Below are positions 12,773-24,300 of a stretch of 64,000 nt of DNA, piece by piece. The notes beneath the pieces are model-generated. The model made no database searches. It was not told the origin of the DNA and saw nothing but the letters and a program-made list of their open reading frames with translations. The stretch spans positions 62,001-126,000 of the forward strand of contig JAAEAF010001993.1 of NCBI GenBank assembly GCA_011037195.1, read 5' to 3'. The position numbers and the translations under genes were made by a program. The first letter of the stretch is position 1; the number at the start of each line of letters is the position of its first letter. The DNA is from Triatoma infestans (taxonomy: Eukaryota; Arthropoda; Insecta; Hemiptera; Reduviidae).

Positions 12773-13314
12773 TGCCATAATTTCTGCAGTATATTGGTGA
12801 GATCTTCTGCAGTATATTGGTGAGATCTTTTAGATACTTTGTATGCTTAGCATGTACGACATCTCTCTTAAGAAATACATAGAAAAATTATTATTATTTG
12901 TCTGTGGGGAAGGAAACCCTACGCTATCCAAAGCCTCATTGGGCCCATATAGCTACCCCAAGAAAAACAACAACAAACCGGGTCTAGAACAAATATCCAG
13001 ATCCGGATCTAATCCATCTAAGATTCACCGCAGTCCGAATAAATCGGACAATAACCTTAAGCGGAAATAGCCTATGCTCTTCCACAGACATCCTATTCTG
13101 ATCCGGGTCTGGATTTTTGTTCTAGACCCGGTTTGTTGTTGTTTTTCTTGGGGTAGCTATATGGGCCCAATGAGGCTTTGGATAGCGTAGGGTTTCCCTC
13201 CCCACAGACAAATAATAATAATTTTTCTATGTATTTCTCAAGAGAGATGTCGTACATGCTAAGCATACAAAGTATCTAAAAGATCTCACCAATATACTGC
13301 AGAAATTATGGCAG
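12773..13314. repeat. 540-bp foldback element
   Basis: The arms 12773-13010 and 13100-13314 are almost perfect reverse complements, from GCCATAATTTCTGCAG at the left outer end to CTGCAGAAATTATGGC at the right. The inner ends read AACCGGGTCTAGAAC / GTTCTAGACCCGG. The left arm holds a 21-bp direct duplication of CTGCAGTATATTGGTGAGAT (about 12785-12828) that is single in the right arm. Arm identity is high, so the structure is recent or kept alike by conversion. No hammerhead motif is visible. It abuts the 3' end of a LINE on the minus strand. Confidence 0.8.
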
Positions 13315-13331
13315 GACCAAAGGTCCTGAAC

Positions 13332-14386
13332 CTAATTTCCTCTTTCCTCACAACCCAAACAATCAGTCATAAGATGGATGGGTGTTTCCTCCTCTGTCTC
13401 ACAGACTCTACAAAATGGATCTGGCATGAGCCCCATTATGTAGAGATGTCTCCTTAAACCACAATGTCCAGTAAGAGATCCAACCAGATGCCTGAGAGCG
13501 CTCCGTGAAAAACACAGCAACGTCTCACTAATGGCCTTGTCCGGACCCCCGATGAGCATTTTGGACTGCCGAAAACCAACTAAGCTCATCCATAAGGATG
13601 AATGCTCTGAAGCTGTCCATGTCTGGAAGCCTGACAGACATGTGCCAGAAGACACGCCAACAGCAGGCTCGGGACCAATGAAAGGAAGAGAGGCGCCTAA
13701 TTTGGCAAACCTATCCACTCCTCATTCCCAAAAATTCCCATGTGACCTGGCACCCAGACTAGAAGCACATCCTTCAGAGAAGAAAGCTCTTCCAGTCTTT
13801 TAGAACATTCTAACACCAACCTGAAGACACATGAACTCAGCGCCTTCAGCGCAGCCTGGCTGTCCGAGCAGATACAAACACCTTTTAAGTTAGTGTTACG
13901 TACCCTCTCATCCAAAACACAACAAAGAATAGCATAAACCTCAGTCTGGAAGACCGTGGTCCATTCACCAAGAGATACTGTCAAATGATCTCCGGTCTCA
14001 AAATAGACCGCAGCTCCAGACCTACCATCCATTCTGGAACCGTCCGTGTAACACCGGAAGTAATTATCAGGTATCACGCCAGACGGACCCAATCTTGACC
14101 AATCTTCCCTAAAGGGTAACCTGACACTGTAAGAATGCTTGAAAACAAAAGTCTTCAACATTCTATCAGAGGGAAAACCTGTAACAGGAACCTTCAAAAG
14201 CATCTCGCGATGAATGGTAGAGTGACCATATTGCTTATCCTGCCAAAAACCTGCCTGTTTAATTCTATAACAGGTTTTCATTGCCATAGTTTTCACCTCT
14301 ACAAAGAGCGGTGGAATTCCTAATAAAGTCTCCATTGCAGCTGTAGGTGTGGTCAGCATCGCACCGGTAACTGCCAAACAAAACAA
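13332..14386 (-). pseudogene. Non-LTR retrotransposon C-terminus: RNase H and Cys finger
   Basis: Minus-strand LINE fragment in two frames (14386-13697, then 13718-13332) with one frameshift near 13710. The first part carries an RNase H domain: YTDGS with the first catalytic Asp, TEVYAI with the Glu, SDSQAAL with the second Asp, then WVPGHMGIFGNE. The second continues with ADRFAKLGA-like sequence and ends in a Cys-rich finger (CRVC, then HLMTDC). RNase H followed by such a finger is the tail of ORF2 in I/R1/LOA-like insect non-LTR elements; the exact clade is not decided. The endonuclease and reverse transcriptase parts are missing, so this is a 5'-truncated, dead copy. Confidence 0.8.
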
Positions 14387-14389
14387 GCC

Positions 14390-17300
14390 AAGCGTTGAAC
14401 ATAGAAAAATTAAGTATTTAACAATATTTCTTCAATTAGTTCAGAACTATTAGCAAATTTATTGTCAAAAAAAGTGTGGAAGGAGGTCCCAAGAAGTGAT
14501 GGAAATCATGAAGAAATATGTGGAAGTTAATTATTTTATTGTGTATGAAACCGCAAAAGAAAGAAAAGTAGAGAGAAGTAAATTCAGGGTACCGAATGCT
14601 TGTTAAAATTATTGACTCTGTCTGTATATAGGTTCTCAAAACTCTTTGCATATATTATTTATATACATGTATGGAACATTTAAAAAACAATTTTTATGAC
14701 AAGAAAGATTAGTTTAAATATATTTTACCATTTTTAATTGTTTCAATGATGCAACATTTTTAGAATAAAATAAGTATAACCAACGACTTTGTCACAGACC
14801 CGAACTTTGGATCTGATTGTAGGAAAGATTAATGCCTTCAGATATAGGTTTACTTCTAAACTTGTAACTTTATGCATCACAAAAAAAAGAACTTGCATTT
14901 TGTTCCTCAATGATTAATATGAACTTTTTTTTAAAAAAAAAGAAAGAAAAGGATTGAATAATTTGTAAATTGCACTCATAGAATTTATTTAATAATATCC
15001 CATTTATTTGAACAATCAATGAATTTAAATCTTTCAGGAACTCTTAAATTTTACCTTACTCTATATACAAAAAAAATTGTTTCGCATCAATTTATTGCCA
15101 AAAAAAATACAATAAAATAAATGGGAATACATAATTTCTAAATTTGATGTAAATATATATATAATATATATAGTTCTTTATTTTTAATGACTAATACATT
15201 TCGAGAGTAAATATCTTTTCATAAATATAATCAATTTTTATTTAAAACTAAAAATACATTTTGTTTTTCATTTAATATATAATATATATAGTTTTTCTGA
15301 ATACTTTTTAAGTAAAAATCCCCAACTACATGGCACCTATATAAAAGCATAACTAAAGCTAAGCCAACAAATATAAACCATATACATAAAAATAAAAAAA
15401 AGAGTTCTTATTAAATATACAATATATAAAACTTGAGCTTATATCATTTTTAAAATAGTCTTGAAATTGAAAGATAAATTACAAATAAAAAAAAAATAAT
15501 CATAATGACAATAAAAGGAAACAAATCGGATCTTTCATATATTTATTTTTCAAAAATTAAGTAGTAATCTTATGAAATTAAATTTGTTCTTGGATTTCCA
15601 TTTAAATAATTTAAAAATATAAATTACGTTCCATTGTTTTTAATATGTATTTAAGCAATAAGTATTTAAGCATATGTAGTTTATGAAATAATAAGAAAAG
15701 CAAAAATTCCATTTATCACAGAATATAAAGTCAGTATTTACGCGTTAATAGTCGTTGCGTAAACTACATCATTTTTAGTAATTTTATTGAATAATATTTT
15801 TCAAAATTGTATGTATTTTTAAGAGTTAAAATTGAATTGCATAATTAATGTATTTAGAATGATCTATAAATACTACACAATTAGTTTAAAGTTTTTTTTT
15901 TTTTTTAAATCGCATTAATTTCAAGTAGTGGGCTAAAGAAGACTTGACTGCCTCCTTAAATGTAAAAATTCAATTTCATATTTTTGGGTAGTTAGAGCCG
16001 CCGGAGCTCGGTAAAAATTATTAGAATAAAGGATTTAAAAAAATTTCAAATCACGAATAATTATTTCATATAAATTAATTGCAATAACCGGATATGAATT
16101 TCAAATAATTTACTAGAAATAATACCCAGCCTGACTGATTACAGCTTATAGCATATAGGACATTTTTTTTTTTACTGTAACTTGACAGTTTAGAGGCACC
16201 ATATCAGGCAGTGACAATATATCATTCATTCTAGCTAGATGCATTTGGTGTAGTTCGGTATCTGAGAGCGTGGGGCTTTTAGCTGAATAAGGACTGGGCA
16301 AGTACTTTGTATGTTTTTAAGGTTTTGAGAGTTTTTTTTAAGGGGAATATTTGTGGTAAATTGATTCTTCCTTATATATTCCTCCTCTTAACATACAATA
16401 AAAATGAAATAACTTAAAACTAGTTCACTTTTAAATAATTGACTATAGCTGAAAAATGAAGAATGAAAAATTTTTTAGCTTTTTTTTTTTTTTTAGTTTC
16501 TCCGCCATTGGCACTTTTTCAATTTCTTTTTCTTATAAACCCTATTTACGAAATTATTTTCTGCAATCCGTAACCCGCCAGATCCTCCTTAACCGTAGAG
16601 GGGCCAAGCTAGTAATCTCTCGACCAGCCGCTTATCTTCCTCCCGATCAGTTTCCACTGAAGAATTTATTGGAACAATCTTTTGGAACCATTCTCTTAAT
16701 ATGGTTAAACCATTAAGTCATCTTTTGCATATAACTTCTATTACTGCTTTTTTTACCCACATAATTTCCTCTTGTTTTAAGTTTTTTTCACAGAACTATC
16801 TAAAAGTCATTTTGGTAGTATTTTTATACATTGATTTTTCAACGTTTCGCATATTTTTAGTAAAAAAGTACTTTTTGCCAATATTTCATTGATTAACTTT
16901 TTGGTGAAATCAAAATCAGAAGCCAGGAGCTCTAAATATTGGATTTAAAGTGAAACTACGGTAGTTCTCGATTTTCAGCAATCCTCTTCTTTTATTATAT
17001 CTTTCTTGGAATATCCGTTTAAACCTAGCACCGATTCCTCCTCCTTCTATTGTCAAGTACTGACTTTTATGAAAATTTATTTAGAGACTCCACTTTTCAT
17101 TTTCTTCTAGCGATATGGTGCACACAGAGTCATTTATATTCTGTGTGACGATAATCGGTTTTAAATTCTGAAGAAATCTTTGTTTTCTTACGAAATTTTT
17201 TATATAAAAATACATCAAAATTAAATTTAAGCGTAATTCTAAAATTGTTGAACTAGCATCATCATCATCAACCATATGATAATTTATCAGTTAATTTCTT

Positions 17301-18301
17301 TGATATGGAATTCCATTAATTTGTTACTGAAGCCCGTGGGATTGGTAGCGAATAATTTCTAAAAGGTGATAATTTCTTCAGATTATAAAGATATATCCAG
17401 TTTATACAAAATTTGTCGTATGAAGTAGCTTAATTCATTTATTTCAGAACTTTAAGAGCATTCTAACCCTTCCGATTAAGATCAAGCATCTAAGTATTTT
17501 TAATAGACGTTTCAAAGCTGACGCTCTTTCAAAGCGTTAAGGTCGTTAAGGAGTTAAGGCTCCCTTCCGATTAAGATCAAGAATCTAAGTATTTTTAATA
17601 GACGTTTTAAAGCTGACGCTCATTCAAAGCGTTGGCATTTTTATATCTTTCAAACAATTTTGGGTAAAATTATGAACTAATCCTTGAGCAAGATTTCAAA
17701 CAAACCATAACGCCAACAACCAGCTACTTTACCAAAAAATTCAGATGGGTAATGCTTAGCATGTCAATCATCGCAGAAGCAAAAGCTTCCCCCACCCCCA
17801 CAACTACAATTCAAATCTAGTCCTAATATGATGTTTTTTTTTTTCATTTTTACTGCTTTTTCAGGTTCTATAATTCGATTTTTCAACGAAAATGCAACAT
17901 CGGAAGCTTAATTCTTTTTAGCATGTTCTTTGCTTGATGCAATTTAAGTTACCCAAATTGTTTTAAAATGCATCTCTTAATTATGAGACCAGCCGACTAA
18001 ATTAATATTCCTTATTCAATACTGAGAATCGCTGATTTGAAGAATCAAAATTATTATTTTATGCATAATATCCGAGGAATTTTCGGAGTTAAGAAAATTA
18101 AAAGATTTAGAAAAAGAAAAGAAAATCAGAATGGCATAAAACAGGTGGATATGAAATATACAAGTCCCCATAAAAGAACTCATAGAACTTAATTAAAACA
18201 ACAACGATCTCACAGCCTTTGGCAAGAAACTTACTTTTTTGGCACATTAAACTTTCATTTCGGTTGGGAAATTATTATTGAAATGGCTTCAAATATCCAG
18301 A
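14390..18301. other. Intergenic DNA between the convergent zinc-finger and zyxin genes
   Basis: Mostly AT-rich sequence without recognised genes. It holds one 105-bp tandem duplication (17467-17640) and will include the zyxin 3' UTR next to 18302. An open frame at 16456-16716 has no family features and is not called. Confidence 0.5.
17467..17640. repeat. Tandem duplication, 105-bp period
   Basis: CCCTTCCGATTAAGATCAAG at 17467 recurs at 17572 with only a few differences through AGACGTTT(C/T)AAAGCTGACGCT. There are two copies, the second cut short. Confidence 0.85.
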
Positions 18302-21300
18302 CTAGAGTTCGGTGGTCATATGCGAAGTAAGCCTCTGTACTCTTTCAGCATTACAGCTCTTGCACAACACATGATCATCCAATGGGTAACATCCTCTACC
18401 CTCTGCTTCTGAAGACAATAGAAGACCACAATCCTGAAATATAAAAGGAAATAAGTTCATGGATATCAGAATATGGATAAGAAAAACAAGGTAAGAATGC
18501 TGAGACAGCTCCATAAAGAGAAATATCTCAAGTTAAGTGCTTGTAACTTGAGGCATAAGAATAAATGCGGTGCCTCAGATGTTGGACTTGACTTATGTCA
18601 AGGAAAAGAATCCAATAGTATATTGTATCAATGTGGCTCTAACTTCTGAACTGTACCAGAACAAACTTAAGTTAGAAAATATGAATTCTTATAGGTGACC
18701 GATGGTGAAGACCCCAAAGAAAAAATGCAGGCTAGTTTATCTGTTTATTTTGGCAACCGGTTTCGGGTCTTACTCAAAACCTTCGAAGACAACAACAGAT
18801 GTTTAGTACCATTAACAAAATGAAACTGATAAAATAACATAAAGAAAAAACCGAATGCAAACCAATGGTTAATTATAAATATCTATCTGAATTACAACAG
18901 TGAACAGATTTAAAAAAATTAGTAGTCATTAAAATAGCTATGAATGAAATATTTACAGGGACTTTGTTTAGTTAACATCTATTTCAATAATATTATTAAA
19001 AATTCGTCTGAATGATGGCATGGTCCTGAGCTGCGAAAAGTCCTGCAAGACATTATCCTGCAGGTGTGGCAAAATGAGGTTATGCCTAAGGATTGGAACA
19101 AAACTATATATATAAACTATATATTATATGTCCCATTCATAAAAAAGGGGACATCCTGGATTGCAAAAATTATCGAGGGATACACTACTTCCCAGTATCT
19201 ATAAAATCCTGTCAGGCATACTCTGCAGAAGACTGCTTCCATACGCTGAGAGAGGTATAAAACAATACCAAGCTGGTTTTTGCAGGAATAAATCAACGAG
19301 TGATCAAATCTCTACACTCAGGCTTATCCTGGAGAAGGCTAAAGAATTTAAGATAAAGCTACATATCTTATTCATTGAATACAAAGCAGCCTACGACATT
19401 CTGAACAGGGAAGCGCTATACTAAGCTCTGTTGGGTCTAGGAATTCCCCCAAAACTAGTTCGCCTAGTAAAAATGACCATGACCGAGGTCTAATGTGCAG
19501 TAAGGGTGCAATCTAGCCTCAGTGAATTCTTTAAGACGAACAAGGGTGTTCGACAAAGTGATGGATTGGCCTGTATAATGTTCAATCTCGCGTTTAAACA
19601 TTGAAAGGATTAAAAGTCAATCTCGGATTAAAAGGCTTTAAGAAAGGCTGATATCCAGACTAGCAATAATATATTTCATAGGACTGTTCAATTGCTAGCA
19701 TATGCAGACGACGTTGCTCTGTTGGGTAAGTCCTTCGAGGTAATGACTGAGGCCTTTGTAAAATTAGTGGGCATTGTGAGAGAAATTGGGCTTGAAGTAA
19801 ATCATCAAAAGACAAGATACCTGTGCACAGAGTCTGGCGGTGAGAGGCAGGGAGAGATGATAACAGTTGGGGAATATCGTTTTGAGTGGGTAAGGGATTT
19901 TATATACCTCGGCATTCAAATAAGTGCGAAAGCAGTGTGTAGGAGGAAATAAAGCGTAGAATCCTCGTTGCCAACAGATGCTATTATGGCCCAGATATCT
20001 TAAAAGTCGAAACTTATCCATATTTACGAAGACGATGACCTACAAAACACTTGTACGCCCGGTCCTAAAATATGCCTCAGAATGTTGGACTCTGAGGAAG
20101 GCGGATGAGATCACCCTTTGCACTTTTGAAAGGAAAGTTCTTCGGAAAATTTATGGAGCCAAACTAGATGGTCAGACATGGGGGCGAAAGACAAATGATG
20201 AATTGAAGGCCATCCATAAAGAGGCAGACATCTGAGCCTCATCAAATTGGGTAGACTGCGTTGGGCTGGACATATTGCCAGGATGGATCCTAGCCAAGCT
20301 CCTTATAGCGTGCTAGTTGAACGTGTTTATGCAATCGCAGGAAAGGAAGGCCGAAATTACGTAGGTTGGATGGCGTCAATGAGGATGCACGAACCCTGCT
20401 TGGAGTGCGTTGCTGGAGAATGGCAGCGCAAGATAGAGACGGATGGCGAAGTTTGTTGGCGGGGGCCAAGACCCGCGCTAGCGGGTTGTAGCGCCATAAA
20501 AAAAAATTATGGCATGAATTCAGACTTTTAAAGAGGATTTCATAATCCTCAAACCACTTAGTAGACTTAAAATAATTGGAAATTCTTAATATATCATCAA
20601 AAAGCAAGGGATTACATTGGCCATAATGGTTTGAAATGCACAAAATAACAACAAAATAAAGGACTACTAAACGAAATAATTTAATTTGATAATCCTCCAA
20701 TTTTAGAAATGTTCCTAAATACCGAAATGAAAGAATCGCCCTTTGTGAAACATAAGATAATATGAGTCAGTTAAACTTGGGTTATAATATCCGGCATCAG
20801 TCCAACAGTTAAGTAAGTAATATAATAAACAGATGTTAATAAAACTATAGTTCCTGTAAATATTTCATTTATAGATATTTCAATAACTTTATATACTATT
20901 TTTATAAATCAATTTACTGTTGTAATTCAGATAGATATCTATTATTAATCATTTGGTTGTAATTCTAATTTTATTTTTATGTTATGTTATCAATTTCATT
21001 GTTTTCGTTAATTCTAGTAAAACATCTATTGGCTTCCAAGTTGGTTCAGCAAAAACTAAAACCGGTTGCCAAAATAAACAAACATTTTTTCTTAACATTG
21101 TTACATTTTTTTTTCTGCTAAAAACTTAAGTTAGGTTTCCCTTTCACGTCACCCTTGGCCACATATCTCCTATCCTATTTCCTGAAAATATTGTCATACC
21201 GTGATTTATATAAAACAAATTAAACAATTCTAATTATTTATTCATAATAATTATAATTTTTAATATATTCTTTTGTCCGCAGTTATGTTTTTTATAATCA

Positions 21301-24300
21301 GCGAGAGAGTTCTGCTGGGCAGATATTAAGAGACTTAATAGAAAGCTCACAGCTTGTAATTTTAGATTTATGGGAGAATAGAAATCCATGGCTGAATAAA
21401 TAAGAAATGTATCTTCAAAAATTACTTCCGCAATCATTCAATTTATTGGTTAAAATCAAAATAGTTACCTCACATTTATAGCAAGCAATATGAAAACTGC
21501 GATCGAGAGCTACAACCCTAACAGTTTCATCTTGTCCAGGTTCAGGCATGATTGGCAATTGGCATACACAACAGCGGGGAGCAAATTTCCTTTCAAAAGG
21601 AAATAAAACAAAAAAAAAAGAATTAGAATTTACTGAGAAAAATTAAGACCACTTTTATTTTTTTTATATAAATATCTTACTTATGAAAATCCTCAATGCA
21701 ATGAATCTGATTAGTTGCATCAACAGTAAAAGGTATTCCATCTAAACTTTTTCCACAAACCACACAACAAAAACATTGAGGATGATATGGTCTTCCAGTT
21801 GCTCTCAATATTCTATCTAATATGGGACTCAGGCAAACTGAACATTTTTCTAGAGTAGACTGTAAAAACAATTATTTTTAAATAAAATCAGCTGTACTTA
21901 AATCTAGATATTAAAATGAAGTAAATAAAAACTTAACTTACAAGATAACCAGCTTCACAATAAGGTTTGCCTTCCAAAGTGTAAAATGGCTTTCCTTGTA
22001 ATTGTACAGCACAATGATCACACGTAAAACATTCTATATGATACACTTGATCCATTGCTGTACAACCGTTGCCTTCCCCAACCACCTTTTCCCCACATTT
22101 GCAACAATCTCCTAAAAAAAAATTAGAATAAGAAATAAATGACTAAACTTGGACTTTGTCAAACTCTGTGCTTACTATGGATATCATCTAATCATCTTGA
22201 GCTAAATGACTAAATATTATTCCAAGGCGAGAAACCGCTCATAAATGAGACTAAAAGCCAACTTCATTTGGTATATTTCTAAATCTAACTTCACATCTAC
22301 TGCCAACACAATGCTTATGACCTTGGTCATGCTTTTCAGAATCCACATACCGAATACAAAGAATGTTACCACTTACTAGCATGACTGCAAAAAAAAAAGT
22401 ACAAAATTAACAATAAACTACTAAATACAAAAAATATCCTACCCAGTTTGATATACAATATAAACCCAACATTTAAGTGTCAAACTCACAACCTGCATGA
22501 GGCCACCGATGTTATGTTTTGTGGCCTGCAAAACCCTTCAAATAATTCTTTTCTAGCCAAAAACTCTAACTTGACTAAATTCTTCTCTAACTTAAAAAAC
22601 TCTTTTCTAAACTAAAGACCCCACACCCACAACTTTATTATCAGATATAATTTATAAAATAAATTGTTTACAATGCCCAGCTACATACATAGGACGAACA
22701 TCTCAATATTTAAAAAATAGACTGTACCAACATAAATACGACTGTAAAACTAAAAAAAAAACCGACTGACATGACTACAGCACTAACGAAACACTGCATA
22801 CAATACAAACATGAATTTGACATAGAAAACACTAAAATTCTCTCCATCAACAATAATAATAAAAAATGAAATATATTGGAAATGATTCATATTAAAAAAG
22901 ATAAATTATCTATCAATTTTAGAACAAAAACCTATCCCTTAGTTATAACAATCTCCTGGAATTTCCAAAACAACACACAGACTAAGACACGGTTTTCCCA
23001 TTCGCTCTCCTAGCCCTTTATAAACCTAAACCTTGACTCATCCAAGGACCGTAACATTTGGTGATGATATATCAAAGGTTAAACTAAATTAATTACTACT
23101 AGAATTCTAACTGAAAATTTTTGTAAGTACATTTCCTAAGTCATTTCCATATTTTACTCTTATATATGCCACATATTTTCAAAGTTTTAATAGTTGTGAT
23201 TTAGTTTAGTACTGATCTGTTCTACAACAATAGTTTAATAAAAAAAATTTAAATGTGCTACATATATCATACTTTTTATTTTGTTTATTTATATAGTTTA
23301 TTTTATAAAATTTTTATTTTAAGTTCATATTTTATGTTGTTTCTATTTTTTATTGATTTGTATTAAAACCATTGTACAGACCCTGAAGAAAGCAATAAAT
23401 TTGCCGAAACGTCGGTAGAAATTTAAAAAGAGTTCTTCTGTATGACCGAATCTCAACCTCCAATTTACAACCTTCAAATAATATTGCAACTCTACAATTT
23501 ATCATACTTTCTTTCAGCAAGTTTTGTATAAAAATTGACTGTTTAAAAGCCGTTTACAAGAAAAAGTTTTGATTTATTTTCCTAAATACAAACTTGAAAA
23601 CACAAAATCAGAATTATACTTTTGCACAATATTTTGAACATTGAAGAAACCCTAAGAGGATTTGATAAGCGGCTTAAGATTTCAAAAGACTATAAGAAAT
23701 GTTTTCTCTTTTCCTTTTTCTTTTGAAGGACCTTTTTCTTTTGAAGCGTAGGAATTCCAAAAATATATTTTTATTTAGAGAAAAAAATATCCAGCAGTCA
23801 ACAAATTTTTCGCTGCTTCGGGACTAATATTCATGTGTACAATTAGTTTCATGCAGGTACAACAATTTACAAATCAAGATCAACTAATAAACATATTTTC
23901 TCCATCAGACAAAGATCGTTCGATCATAGTTTTTAAATCCAATTACTGGAAAATTTGATGCAGCAAAGGCTGACAAGTTTCCGGTAAGAAAAATTCATTT
24001 TATAAAAAAGCGTTCACAGAAATGTAAATAAATAATAAATTATTAAATCAAAATGTAATTATTTCCATTCTATTAATTCGATAGAATTAATTATCCATTC
24101 TATTAAAAATAATAATAGTTGCAAAATAGTTTTAATTATCCTATATTCACAAATCCTTAATATGATGGGATGTATAAAAATTTTGTCCGTTGACCGTTTT
24201 TCTAACTGAAGAAGTTCCATGGACTCTTAAACCCATTCAAACGCTTGATGTTTACAATCAAGATATTTTTCATCTTTACTGTCTGTAGAGCTTTTTATAT

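Noticed and set aside
13531..13803. 90-codon plus-strand open frame
   Set aside because: Antisense shadow of the RNase H LINE tail.
16456..16716. 86-codon plus-strand open frame in the intergenic region
   Set aside because: No recognisable domain, starts in a homopolymer, no splice context.
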